Source: Deltaproteobacteria bacterium (lineage in GTDB: Bacteria > Desulfobacterota > Syntrophia > Syntrophales > UBA5619). From it: 22,618 bases of DNA. Below, in pieces: positions 15,241-22,618 of this stretch. Positions within the stretch are counted from its first letter, which is position 1. Each line of letters begins with the position of its first letter. The stretch is taken from NCBI GenBank assembly GCA_021372695.1, contig JAJFTY010000206.1:1-22618 (forward strand). The letters run 5' to 3'. The position numbers and the translations under genes were made by a program. The notes below the pieces were generated by a model. That model was not told the origin of the DNA and made no database searches. It was given only the letters and a program-made list of their open reading frames with translations.

Positions 15241-15579
15241 ATGGAAACCAGAGGAATCCTCACTGCGGCCAAAACAGCAAAAACCTTTATGGACGAAGGA
15301 GAGTTTATCCGAGAGTATTTCCGTACGGAGCGGCTGACGTTCGGCGTTTCCGAACTCCTCCCGGGCAAGACCGGGGGCCTCGATCCAGGTCACAAGGAGG
15401 CAGACGAGGTCTTCTATTGCGCCGCCGGTCACGTCCTCTGTTACTTCCCGGAGGAGGACCGGTATTACCAGATGGAAAAAGGAGATGCCCTTCTCATTCC
15501 GCAGGGGGTAGGTCACAGACTCTTCAACGTGGGAGAGGAAAAGGCCACCATTGTCTGGTGTTGCGCACCCCATCCCTGA
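15241..15579 (+). CDS. Small cupin-domain protein
   Basis: A 112-residue single-domain cupin. The two conserved motifs are visible: His51 and Glu56 in PGHKEADEVFYCAAG, and His92 in LIPQGVGHRLFNVG, which would bind a metal in a beta-barrel. Small cupins of this type in sugar operons act as isomerases or epimerases, or bind the substrate; the reaction cannot be predicted. AAAGGAA eight bases upstream supports the start. It sits between the aldolase (100 bp) and the kinase (26 bp), so it probably acts on the same compound. One metal-binding His of the HxH pair is replaced (HKE), which is common in the family. Confidence 0.88.
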   Translation: METRGILTAAKTAKTFMDEGEFIREYFRTERLTFGVSELLPGKTGGLDPGHKEADEVFYCAAGHVLCYFPEEDRYYQMEKGDALLIPQGVGHRLFNVGEEKATIVWCCAPHP

Positions 15580-15605
15580 GGAGCCGTGTGGAAGGAGTCA
15601 CCATC

Positions 15606-17129
15606 ATGCAGGATCTCATATTGAGTGTGGATTTGGGAACGACAGCCATAAAGGTTGCCATCTTCGACATATCAGGAGAACTGAAGGCCCTGTCGACCCA
15701 GGAATACTCCCTGATCACCCCGGCTCCCGCGGTAGTCGAAGGGGATGTGAAAACCTACTGGGAATCCTTCAAGATGGGGATTCTCGAATTGAAAACAAAA
15801 TGTTCGTTTTCGGCAGAAAGCGTCAGAGCGGTGGGCATTTCCGCCCAGGGCGAGACGCTTTTCTTTCTGGACAAGAACGGTGCGCCTCTGCGAAACGCCA
15901 TCGTCTGGATGGACAATCGGGCGTTGGCAGAGGCGGAAAGCCTCACGGCGGAATTCACGAACGAGGCCTGCTACAAGGTCACCGGGCAGGTAAGTTTCGA
16001 TCCCTGCTGGCCTGCTGCCAAAATCCTCTGGCTCCGGAAGAATGAACCGGAACTTTTCCAAAAAACAGCTACCTTCGCCCTAATTGAGGATTATTTCATC
16101 TATAGGCTTACCGGTAAACTCGTCTCCGAGGGGTCGCTGCTCTGTTCCACCGTTTACTGGGACATCACAACGAAACAGTGGTGGAAGGAGATGCTATCTT
16201 TCCTCCAGATCAGCGAGTCGCAGCTCCCTGAGATCCGCGAACCGGGGGAACCCATCGGGTCGATTCTACAGGAAGTCGCTGCCGAACTGGGCCTCAGCCC
16301 CGGCACCATCGTTTGCACGGGGGCGCTGGATCAGGCCGCGGGCGCCATTGGCGTGGGCAACATTTCCGAGGGAATCTTCTCGGAAAACATCGGGGCGGCA
16401 CTCGCCATTTGCTCTCCAGTCCGAAAACCCATCTTCCACAAAAACCGAATCATGCCCATCCACTACTTCGGGATCCCCGACATGTATATGATGCACAGTT
16501 TCACCACAGGGGGCATGGTACTCCGTTGGTTCCGAGACGCCTTCTGCGACATGGAAAAGGGAGTTGGGGCGATGATTGGCAGCGATTCCTATGACCTCCT
16601 GGGCAAGGAGGTTGCCACCGTGCCTGCCGGATGCGAGGGCCTGATCATGCTACCCCATCTGAACGGATCCATGGCACCGGACGTAAACCCCCTGGCGCGA
16701 GGCGTTTTCTACGGATTCACCCTGAAACATCAGAAGCCCCACTTTATCCGGGCCATTATGGAGTCCCTTGGATACCTGGTCAGGCGCAATATTGAAGCCT
16801 TGGGAAACATAGGGATCGAAGTGGGCGAAATCCGCTCCCTTGGGGGAGGCTCCCGAAGCACCGTCTGGAATCAGATCAAGGCAGACATCACCGGCAGGCC
16901 GCTCGTTACCATGCAATGTGCGGAGGCAGCCAGCCTTGGCGCGGCCATACTTGCCGGCAAGGCCGCGGGGATCTATGCCAATGTGGGAGATGCCTGTGAA
17001 AAGATGATCAGGACGGCCCAACGGTTCGACCCGAACCCCACCTGCCGGGGAATATACGACAGGGATTATGAACGTTTCAAACAACTCTTCCATGATTTGG
17101 CCGGTCTGTTTGGAAAGGGTTATGAATAA
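15606..17129 (+). CDS. FGGY-family carbohydrate kinase
   Basis: A 507-residue sugar kinase that transfers phosphate from ATP to a carbohydrate. Domain I begins SVDLGTTAIKVAIFD with the phosphate loop at 9-13; VWMDNRA (100-106) is the substrate-site motif WxDxR; the catalytic base is Asp242 in GALDQAAGAIG; and the adenosine motif is GGGSRSTVWNQIKADITGRP at 413-432. The frame is open from 15165, but the 147 residues before ATG 15606 overlap the cupin and are not kinase-like; GGAAGGAG lies nine bases upstream of 15606. It resembles xylulo- and fuculokinases but not one known specificity, so the substrate is open. A kinase beside a class II aldolase fits a ketose-phosphate cleavage route. Confidence 0.92.
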   Translation: MQDLILSVDLGTTAIKVAIFDISGELKALSTQEYSLITPAPAVVEGDVKTYWESFKMGILELKTKCSFSAESVRAVGISAQGETLFFLDKNGAPLRNAIVWMDNRALAEAESLTAEFTNEACYKVTGQVSFDPCWPAAKILWLRKNEPELFQKTATFALIEDYFIYRLTGKLVSEGSLLCSTVYWDITTKQWWKEMLSFLQISESQLPEIREPGEPIGSILQEVAAELGLSPGTIVCTGALDQAAGAIGVGNISEGIFSENIGAALAICSPVRKPIFHKNRIMPIHYFGIPDMYMMHSFTTGGMVLRWFRDAFCDMEKGVGAMIGSDSYDLLGKEVATVPAGCEGLIMLPHLNGSMAPDVNPLARGVFYGFTLKHQKPHFIRAIMESLGYLVRRNIEALGNIGIEVGEIRSLGGGSRSTVWNQIKADITGRPLVTMQCAEAASLGAAILAGKAAGIYANVGDACEKMIRTAQRFDPNPTCRGIYDRDYERFKQLFHDLAGLFGKGYE

Positions 17130-17161
17130 GGCGTTTCACGTCCTAAAATTAAGGAGATATC

Positions 17162-17833
17162 ATGAATACAAAGTTGATAGTGATGCTGACCTGCAATGAC
17201 CAGACGGTTCCGGATGCCATCGGCGTCTTTGATGGGTGCCGGGACCTTCCAGTTCAATTCTGGGGTTTCAAGAACGTCGGTCTGCCAGTGGCGCAGATGA
17301 AGACCTTGGTGAACAACATCAGGGCCGCCGGGAAAACGGCCTGTCTCGAAGTCGTCACCTATACGGAAAGGGAATGCATGGAGGCGGCCCGTCTGGCGGT
17401 GGAATGTCGTTTCGATTATCTGATGGGCACCCTCTTCTATCCTGCCGTATTTGACTTTCTGAAAGGGAAGCCCATCAAATATGCCCCCTTCTGCGGCAAG
17501 GTCAGCGGCCATCCGAGCATCCTGGAGGGAACCATTGAGGAGATCATTGCCGAGGGACAGAAACTGGAGAGGCTCGGCATCGACGCCTTCGATCTTCTGA
17601 CGTACCGCCATGTGAGCGATCCGGAGGGTTTGGCCACTGCCTTTATCAAGGCCGTCAAGGTCCCCGTCATACTGGCGGGAAGCGTGGACAGCTTCGCCCG
17701 GATCGACCGTGTTGAAGCCATGGGGGCTTGGGGCTTTACTATCGGTGGGGCATTCTTTGGCAAAAAGTTCGTCAAGGATGGCTCGTTCCGGGAGCAAGTG
17801 GCAGCGGTCGCTCAATATCTCCAGAAATCGTAG
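17162..17833 (+). CDS. Uncharacterised TIM-barrel protein (phosphate-binding barrel type)
   Basis: A 223-residue soluble protein with an alternating strand/helix pattern and short conserved-looking loops: VMLTCNDQTVPDA, VQFWGFKNVGLP, FDYLMGTLFY, FCGKVSGHPSILEGTIEEI, VILAGSVDS and GFTIGGAFFGKKF. The last two loops resemble the two glycine-rich phosphate-binding loops of HisA, NanE and related ribulose-phosphate-type barrels, so it could be an isomerase, epimerase or aldolase acting on a phosphosugar. I do not recognise a characterised family. AAGGAG six bases upstream supports the ATG. It follows the kinase by 32 bp and is the last enzyme gene before the transporter, so its substrate is probably an intermediate of the pathway. 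Confidence 0.72.
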   Translation: MNTKLIVMLTCNDQTVPDAIGVFDGCRDLPVQFWGFKNVGLPVAQMKTLVNNIRAAGKTACLEVVTYTERECMEAARLAVECRFDYLMGTLFYPAVFDFLKGKPIKYAPFCGKVSGHPSILEGTIEEIIAEGQKLERLGIDAFDLLTYRHVSDPEGLATAFIKAVKVPVILAGSVDSFARIDRVEAMGAWGFTIGGAFFGKKFVKDGSFREQVAAVAQYLQKS

Positions 17834-17907
17834 TACAAGGCACTGTTTCGCATGGTCGGCAATATTTTTTGACGTGATGAGGCAGCAAAAGGTCGGAGGC
17901 AAGGTCT

Positions 17908-17925
17908 AAGGGTACACCTACCCTT
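17908..17925 (+). promoter_or_regulatory. Small hairpin before dctP
   Basis: AAGGGTA-cacc-TACCCTT forms a 7-bp stem with a four-base loop in the 173-bp gap between the enzyme genes and dctP. No T-run follows, so it may be an mRNA processing or stability site, or part of a promoter for the transporter genes. Confidence 0.35.
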
Positions 17926-18006
17926 CATTTCGGGGTGAGTGGGAAGCGGAATTGTGGATTTTTAACGAAGTGTCATGGACAAATTGATTAAGAGGAGGAA
18001 AGGCAA

Positions 18007-19053
18007 ATGATCATGTTCAAAAAAGTCATGGGTGTGGTTTTTGCGGCAACGTTGCTATTGGTGCTGATCGGGAGCCCCGTTCTGGCGGCCGACAAGCCGA
18101 TTGTCATCAAACTGGGGCACGGTGACAGTGCGGACAACTCCTACGGCGGCGAGCACAACGGAGCGGTGGCCTTCAAGCAGATGGTCGAGTCACGAACCGA
18201 GGGCAGGGTCCAGGTGGAGATCTACCCGAACAACCAGGTCGGTTCTCCCAGGGAGATGTTTGAAAGCACCAAGATGGGCTCGCTCCAAATGGTGTGGGAC
18301 GGTTCAAGCAATTTTGTCGGATTCGTCCCCGAGTTTATGGTCTTCTCAATGCCGTACATCTTCCCCAATGTCAACGTGGCTCTCCGAGTACTGGATGGAC
18401 CCTTCGGTCAGGAATTGTCAGCCCTCTCCGTCAAGAAATCCGGTGTGCGTCTCCTCGCCTACACCCACAACGGCTGGCGGAGTTTCACCAATAACAAGAA
18501 GGTCATTCGCACTCCGGCTGACATCAAGGGAATGAAAATCCGGACACAGGAAGACCCAGGCATGATGAAAATCGTGCAGTCCATGGGCGGCAGCGCAACC
18601 CCAATCGCCTGGGGAGAACTCTACACCGCTTTACAGCAGGGCGTGGTCGACGGGGAAGAAAACCCAACGTCCATGGTCCAGGTGGCCAAGCTGTATGAGG
18701 TCCAGAAGTACATGACCCTGGATGGGCACATCTTCGGCGTCAACCCTATATGCATCAACGAAAAGTTCTACAAGTCGCTTCCCGCGGATATTCGTTACAT
18801 CATCAAGGATTCCGCACAGACGGCCGCGTTCATCTACAACGGATTGGTCGAATATGGCGCCACGCTGGACATTGCCGACCTGACCAAGAAAGGGATGAAG
18901 ATCTACTCCCCGACCGAGGCCGAGTACCAGCAGTTCGTGAAGGCGGCACAGGGTCCGTGCAAGGATTTCGTGGTTAGCAAGATCGGCAAGGAGTGGCCCG
19001 ATAAGCTTCTGAAGGCCATCGCCGCAGAAACAGCTAAATATAAGAAAGAGTAG
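18007..19053 (+). CDS. dctP: TRAP transporter substrate-binding protein DctP
   Basis: A 348-residue periplasmic binding protein. Residues 1-27 are a signal peptide (basic start, hydrophobic core VFAATLLLVLIG, cleavage near VLAA). The mature part shows DctP-family features: IKLGHGDSADNSYGGEHNGA, RVQVEIYPNNQVGSPREM, MKIRTQEDPGMMKIVQSMGG with the conserved Arg that pairs with the substrate carboxylate, and PIAWGELYTALQQGVVDGEE. The Arg suggests an acidic ligand (sugar acid or other organic acid), a useful hint about the pathway. AGGAGG and AAAGG lie just upstream. It is followed by a hairpin and then dctQ, the usual order. Confidence 0.95.
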   Translation: MIMFKKVMGVVFAATLLLVLIGSPVLAADKPIVIKLGHGDSADNSYGGEHNGAVAFKQMVESRTEGRVQVEIYPNNQVGSPREMFESTKMGSLQMVWDGSSNFVGFVPEFMVFSMPYIFPNVNVALRVLDGPFGQELSALSVKKSGVRLLAYTHNGWRSFTNNKKVIRTPADIKGMKIRTQEDPGMMKIVQSMGGSATPIAWGELYTALQQGVVDGEENPTSMVQVAKLYEVQKYMTLDGHIFGVNPICINEKFYKSLPADIRYIIKDSAQTAAFIYNGLVEYGATLDIADLTKKGMKIYSPTEAEYQQFVKAAQGPCKDFVVSKIGKEWPDKLLKAIAAETAKYKKE

Positions 19054-19076
19054 CCGATTAGAAAAGAAAGCAATGC

Positions 19077-19119
19077 AAGGAGGCGGCCGGGCTGATTGCA
19101 GAGGCACTGCCGCCTCCTT
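19077..19119 (+). other. Hairpin between dctP and dctQ
   Basis: A perfect 11-bp stem AAGGAGGCGGC/GCCGCCTCCTT with a 21-base loop, but no T-run. Stable stems after the binding-protein gene are common in transport operons and favour higher amounts of binding protein than membrane subunits, by stopping or protecting the transcript. Confidence 0.5.
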
Positions 19120-19182
19120 CAAATTCAAGGAATTGACTGAAGGGTGGCCAGGAATCCTTGTGATCAGGAGGAGGAAAGAAAC

Positions 19183-19740
19183 GTGAACAACGTCAATGGC
19201 ATGGGAACACACTCCAGCCAACACAACTCTCTAACGGCGGCTCTCATCCGGGCAAGTGCCGCCATAAACCGGGCAACGGAGTATGGAATCGCCATCATGA
19301 TGGCAGCAATGACCATCATCATCACCATTCAGGTGTTCTACCGGTACGCTTTGAACGATCCTCTCTCCTGGACAGAGGAGATCGCTCGGTATCTCATGAT
19401 CTGGATCTGTTTCTTGGGGTCCGCAATGGCCCTAAAATATGGGGAACATATCAGCGTCAGCTTCATCCAGGAACGATTCGCACCCCGCATCCGCCAGGTT
19501 ATTGGTTTCTGCATTGGGATTGCGGTCTTGGCCTTCTTTATTTTGGCAACATGGGAGGGGATCGTCATCACCATCCAGGTCAGTGAGCAACAGGCACCAG
19601 CCACATGGATCAGCATGGCATGGGCCTATTCATGCATCCCTGTGGGATGTTTCATCATGATGTTCCACACGTTGGTGGAACTGATCACGCTCCGGGGAAT
19701 GCCGCTCACGGCCGCCTCAGCCTGCGAAAGACCCTTGTAG
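19183..19740 (+). CDS. dctQ: TRAP transporter small membrane subunit DctQ
   Basis: A 185-residue integral membrane protein with four predicted segments (around residues 35-55, 70-90, 105-128 and 145-168 from the start used here). The family pattern is visible in FYRYALNDPLSWTEEIARYLMIW. DctQ links the binding protein to the permease DctM and is needed for transport driven by a sodium gradient. A GTG at 19183 preceded by AGGAGGAGGAAAG is chosen; the frame extends back to 19144 through this ribosome binding site, and an ATG at 19201 is a weaker alternative. It lies 129 bp after dctP and 43 bp before dctM. Confidence 0.93.
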   Translation: MNNVNGMGTHSSQHNSLTAALIRASAAINRATEYGIAIMMAAMTIIITIQVFYRYALNDPLSWTEEIARYLMIWICFLGSAMALKYGEHISVSFIQERFAPRIRQVIGFCIGIAVLAFFILATWEGIVITIQVSEQQAPATWISMAWAYSCIPVGCFIMMFHTLVELITLRGMPLTAASACERPL

Positions 19741-19742
19741 GA

Positions 19743-19764
19743 ATCGATTGCGGAAGCAATCGAT
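19743..19764 (+). other. GGAA-capped hairpin between dctQ and dctM
   Basis: ATCGATTGC-ggaa-GCAATCGAT is a perfect 9-bp stem closed by a GNRA tetraloop, beginning two bases after the dctQ stop and ending 7 bases before the dctM ribosome binding site. It could tune dctM translation or protect the upstream mRNA. Confidence 0.55.
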
Positions 19765-19783
19765 CATGATTGGAGATTTTATT

Positions 19784-21067
19784 ATGGTTTCAGCCGTATT
19801 GTTCATCGTGTTGTTCGGTACGATTGCGATCGGCATGCCCATTGCCTGGGCGCTGGGTGTGGCAAGCGTGGCAGGACTCTTGAAAATGGGAACGCTGCCC
19901 ATGGCCGTCCTCGCGCAGAAGCTCTTCTCCGGCGTGGACTCCTTTCCCATGATGGCGATTCCATTCTTCATATTTGCCGGCGATCTGATGGCCAAAGGAG
20001 GCCTCAGCACGATGCTGTTCGAATTCGGGAACATCCTCGTGGGGTGGATCCGAGGAGGATTAGGACTCGCCAGCGTCGTGGCCAGTATGATCTTCGGCGG
20101 AATCTCCGGTTCGGCCATCGCCGACTGCTGCGCCCTGGCGCCGGTCGAGGTCCCCATCATGGAAAAAGCGGGATACGACAAGGCATTCGCAACCGGACTC
20201 GTCTGCGGTTCCGCCTGCATAGGGGCTATCATTCCCCCAAGCATTCCTATGGTGCTCTATGCTGTTGCAACAAACGTCTCCATCGGTGGGATGTTCGCGG
20301 CGGGGATGATGCCCGGGATTATCATCGGCGTGGCGCTCATGATAGTGGTTTACTACATGTCGGTCAAACGGAATTACCCGCGGCGGACTGAAAAGATGCC
20401 GTGGTCGGTTCTGATTCTGAAGACAATGAAAGCAGTTCCCGCGATCGGCATGCCGGTCATCATCCTCGGAGGCATTCTATTTGGCATCTTTACTCCAACC
20501 GAAGCCGCATGCGTCGCCGTGATCTATTCCTTCATTCTCTCCATGTTTTTCTACAAGGATGTGAAGTGGTCCGAGCTGCCACGGATGCTCGCCAATACCG
20601 GGATGATCTCGGCTGTTGTTCTCATTCTGGCCAGCACATCGAATATTTTCGGTTATATCGTGACGATGGAAAAGGTCGGCCCCCATCTGGTCACCCTTTT
20701 CGCCGGCCTGAACAAATTCTGGTTCCTGCTCGCGGTAAACCTGCTCCTTTTGTGGATCGGCACCTTTATGGACAATGCGCCCCCGATCCTGATTCTCGGC
20801 CCGATCCTGGCGCCCCTGGCCGTATCCCTCGGGGTTGATCCCCTCCATTTCGGCACAATCTTTATCGTCAATATGGTCATCGGTCTGATCACACCACCGC
20901 TGGGACAGGTCCTCTTCGTCGCTGTTCCCATCACACGGCTGAAATTCGAGGTTGTGGCAAAAGCAACGATGCCCTTCCTGATTGTCGAGATCGTCGCCCT
21001 CTTAGTGATCACCTACGTGCCGATTACGGTAATGTGGCTCCCCCGGCTTCTGGGGTATGCTCATTAG
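19784..21067 (+). CDS. dctM: TRAP transporter large permease subunit DctM
   Basis: A 427-residue permease with about 12 membrane segments, the channel of the TRAP system, which takes up the substrate with sodium ions. Family features are seen in the start VSAVLFIVLFGTIAIGMPIA, PFFIFAGDLMAKGG, GGISGSAIADCCAL, the loop SACIGAIIPPSIPMVLYAV, and the closing block VNMVIGLITPPLGQVLFV. ATG 19784 (GGAG eight bases upstream) gives the usual beginning of the family; an ATG at 19766 and the frame start TTG at 19748 lie within or before the GNRA hairpin and are rejected. It is the last gene of the gntR operon. Confidence 0.95.
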   Translation: MVSAVLFIVLFGTIAIGMPIAWALGVASVAGLLKMGTLPMAVLAQKLFSGVDSFPMMAIPFFIFAGDLMAKGGLSTMLFEFGNILVGWIRGGLGLASVVASMIFGGISGSAIADCCALAPVEVPIMEKAGYDKAFATGLVCGSACIGAIIPPSIPMVLYAVATNVSIGGMFAAGMMPGIIIGVALMIVVYYMSVKRNYPRRTEKMPWSVLILKTMKAVPAIGMPVIILGGILFGIFTPTEAACVAVIYSFILSMFFYKDVKWSELPRMLANTGMISAVVLILASTSNIFGYIVTMEKVGPHLVTLFAGLNKFWFLLAVNLLLLWIGTFMDNAPPILILGPILAPLAVSLGVDPLHFGTIFIVNMVIGLITPPLGQVLFVAVPITRLKFEVVAKATMPFLIVEIVALLVITYVPITVMWLPRLLGYAH

Positions 21068-21091
21068 ATCCCCCAGTCATCATTCAGCGGA

Positions 21092-21122
21092 CGTTTCCCG
21101 GCCAGCCAAAAACCGGGAAACG
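21092..21122. terminator. Stem-loop between convergent dctM and the epimerase gene
   Basis: A perfect 10-bp stem CGTTTCCCGG/CCGGGAAACG with an 11-base loop lies 25 bases after dctM and 72 bases after the minus-strand epimerase gene. No clear T-run follows on either strand; it may serve both convergent genes as a transcript end. Confidence 0.45.
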
Positions 21123-21194
21123 CCTTCTGCAACGTAAGCATTCACTGCAGCTTCCCTTAGCTGAACTGGCGGTTTCAACGTCTTTTCAAAGTTA

Positions 21195-22016
21195 CTATCG
21201 GAGAGATCTCAGAATGCGGATGGTCTGGGCCATCGCCTGGTCCGAATCTGGGATCTGGAGAATCTCAGCCGATACATATCCCTGGTAATCGACAGCCTGA
21301 ATGGCCTCGGCGATGCGTGCAAAATCGAGGTTTCCCCCGCCGGGTGACAGGCGGTTCGAATCAGAGATGTGGATGTGCGCGAGGAAAGGCTCAGCCTCAC
21401 GGAAGCTATCCGCAAACGATTTCTCCTCGATGTTCATGGCATAGACATCCGCCATCAGCCGAAAGTTCTTCCGTCCCACTTTCTTCACGACCTCAATACC
21501 GTCATGGATGGTGAAGATATTGTTCCACTCTACGCGGGGGATCGGTTCGATTGTTACCGTCACACCCCGTGGCGCCGCGTAATCCGAAATCGTTTCGAGA
21601 GCATCATACATCCAGGCCAACGATTTCTCGCGGGGAATCTCCTGACAGAACTGACCCCGCAACCTGCCGACATTCATCTGCGCCTCGAAAATCGATGCGA
21701 AATCGATGATCCTCTTCGTCCGCCGAATGGCTTCCGTACGGACAGCTGTATCCGGATCCATGAAAGAGAGACGATCCTGCCCCAAAACCTCTCCAGTACA
21801 GAGGGCGGGAATCTCAATTCCATAATCCCGGGAAAGCCGTTCGAAGAGTCCCTTCTCGATGCGGTCCGGATCGCGGATCATCAACTCCGCCCCATCATAC
21901 CCAAGATCGCGGAGCCGCCGGAAGGCTTCTTCCATATTCCCCTGAAAGGCGGTGACGCCCTCATCCAAACGGAGTTCCGGCGTGGCCACAACATAACCGA
22001 TCTTAATTGAACTCAT
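21195..22016 (-). CDS. Sugar phosphate isomerase/epimerase (xylose-isomerase-like TIM barrel)
   Basis: A 273-residue TIM barrel of the AP-endonuclease-2/xylose-isomerase-like superfamily, which isomerises or epimerises sugars using a divalent metal. Metal ligands can be placed: Glu157 (VTIEPIPR), Asp190 (MADVYAMN), His216 (HIHISDSN) and Glu251 (VSAEILQI). GAGGAGG about nine bases upstream supports the ATG at 22016. It is convergent with the TRAP operon and has its own promoter region, so it may be expressed separately, but its position suggests that it prepares the imported compound (keto/aldo conversion or epimerisation) for the FGGY kinase. The exact substrate (for example tagatose-, fructose- or hydroxypyruvate-like) cannot be read from the sequence. 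Confidence 0.9.
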   Translation of the reverse strand: MSSIKIGYVVATPELRLDEGVTAFQGNMEEAFRRLRDLGYDGAELMIRDPDRIEKGLFERLSRDYGIEIPALCTGEVLGQDRLSFMDPDTAVRTEAIRRTKRIIDFASIFEAQMNVGRLRGQFCQEIPREKSLAWMYDALETISDYAAPRGVTVTIEPIPRVEWNNIFTIHDGIEVVKKVGRKNFRLMADVYAMNIEEKSFADSFREAEPFLAHIHISDSNRLSPGGGNLDFARIAEAIQAVDYQGYVSAEILQIPDSDQAMAQTIRILRSLR

Positions 22017-22347
22017 GTTCTGCGCACCTCCTCGTCCAATGCCTCACTGCTTAATTGATCATGTAGCACACAGGTTTAAAGGTGGCCACAGAAAAGTCAT
22101 AGCGGCAGAACACTCACACTTCGTGAACGCCTCGCGGCGTCCATGGACTTCGTCTCCAATCACACGAGACGATTGGTTCATGAACGGAGATAGGGAGGTT
22201 CTCATTCTTTGCCGGGTAGGTTGAACGATCCTTTTTTAATGGAGCAAGGATACCTCGAAATCAACCTTGGGCAATCCCGTAAGCTTCCCCTAAAGGCAGA
22301 CAAGTCAAAAGTAGAGTTTTCTGGCATAGTGCGCCCAGGAGGCTCTG
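22017..22347. other. Intergenic region between the epimerase gene and an IS3-family element
   Basis: Contains the epimerase ribosome binding site and presumably its promoter (minus strand), and on the right the left end of the insertion element. The inverted repeat of the element was not identified because its other end is outside the window. No gene is seen. Confidence 0.5.
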
Positions 22348-22618
22348 ATGAAGAACACACGTTTTACCGAGACCCAGATCATCGGAATTCTCAAGGAAGC
22401 GGATGCTGGAACCCCCGTTAAGGAGATCTGCCGCAGCCATGGGATCTCTGATGCCACCTACTACAACTGGAAATCGAAGTATGGTGGCATGAGCGCTTCG
22501 GATTTGAAGCGCCTTAAAGAGATGGAGCGGGAACTTTCCCAACTCAAGCGGATGTATGCCGACATGGCCATGGAGAATCGGGCTTTGAGGGATTTGATCG
22601 AAAAAAAACTCTAAGGCC
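22230..22618 (+). mobile_element. Insertion sequence of the IS3 family (left part, cut by window edge)
   Basis: Inferred from the transposase OrfA at 22348. The left boundary is a guess, since the terminal inverted repeats cannot be compared. The element continues past the right edge, where OrfB should be. Confidence 0.55.
22348..22614 (+). CDS. IS3-family transposase OrfA (helix-turn-helix subunit)
   Basis: An 88-residue OrfA. It opens with TETQIIGILKEADAGTPVKE and contains a helix-turn-helix (ICRSHGISDATYYNWKSKYG) followed by a heptad pattern of Leu and Met (LKEMERELSQLKRMYADMAM) used for multimer formation, as in the IS407-type group. It binds the element ends. The gene ends in a run of eight A (22601-22608) directly before CTCTAA, a typical site for -1 frameshifting that would join OrfA to the OrfB catalytic part. 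AGGAGG six bases upstream supports the ATG. The element lies just outside the catabolic locus. Confidence 0.93.
   Translation: MKNTRFTETQIIGILKEADAGTPVKEICRSHGISDATYYNWKSKYGGMSASDLKRLKEMERELSQLKRMYADMAMENRALRDLIEKKL

Noticed and set aside
15165..15605. 147-residue N-terminal extension of the FGGY kinase
   Set aside because: Overlaps the cupin gene in another frame, is not kinase-like, and a good ribosome binding site precedes the ATG at 15606.
8541..22618. Selenoprotein gene (in-frame UGA) near selC
   Set aside because: None of the genes in the window is interrupted by a UGA at a conserved cysteine position.

Overview
The window fits a GC-rich Deltaproteobacterium (Desulfobacterota), perhaps related to Syntrophus. 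This is inferred from the mfd / peptidyl-prolyl isomerase / surA / uvrA gene cluster, a selenocysteine tRNA, and a TRAP-type uptake system typical of anaerobic Gram-negative bacteria. No 16S rRNA or species marker is present, so the placement is an inference.

Region 1 (1-8371) is core genome. On the minus strand, mfd, a lipoprotein PpiC-type isomerase, a SurA-like periplasmic isomerase and uvrA (cut by the left edge) form a tight operon that ends in a one-base TAATG stop/start overlap. Divergent from it is moeA (molybdenum cofactor). Region 2 is selC, the selenocysteine tRNA (8541-8638), often an insertion point for accessory DNA. From there on the window looks accessory: lower gene density, repeats, decayed fragments and, at the right edge, an IS3-family element.

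Region 3 (8639-13682) holds an aldA-type aldehyde dehydrogenase with a clear promoter and palindromic operator. It is followed by the most unusual part of the window: three small minus-strand genes (two about 106-residue paralogues flanking a YkgJ-like cysteine-cluster protein). Each is preceded by a copy of a structured element with a perfect but sequence-divergent 8-13 bp outer stem, a conserved inner hairpin and a pyrimidine-rich loop. Beyond these is a decayed fragment resembling the tail of ParB-like proteins, imperfect repeats and no convincing gene.

Region 4 (13606-22016) is a carbohydrate or polyol-acid catabolic locus. It contains a HutC-type GntR regulator, class II aldolase, cupin, FGGY kinase, an uncharacterised TIM-barrel protein, the three subunits of a TRAP transporter (DctP, DctQ, DctM) and a convergent xylose-isomerase-like sugar epimerase. 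A workable model is that the TRAP system imports the compound, the epimerase/cupin and kinase convert and phosphorylate it, the aldolase cleaves it, and AldA oxidises the aldehyde produced. The substrate cannot be named from sequence, and the aldolase lacks the usual phosphate-binding residues, which complicates the model.
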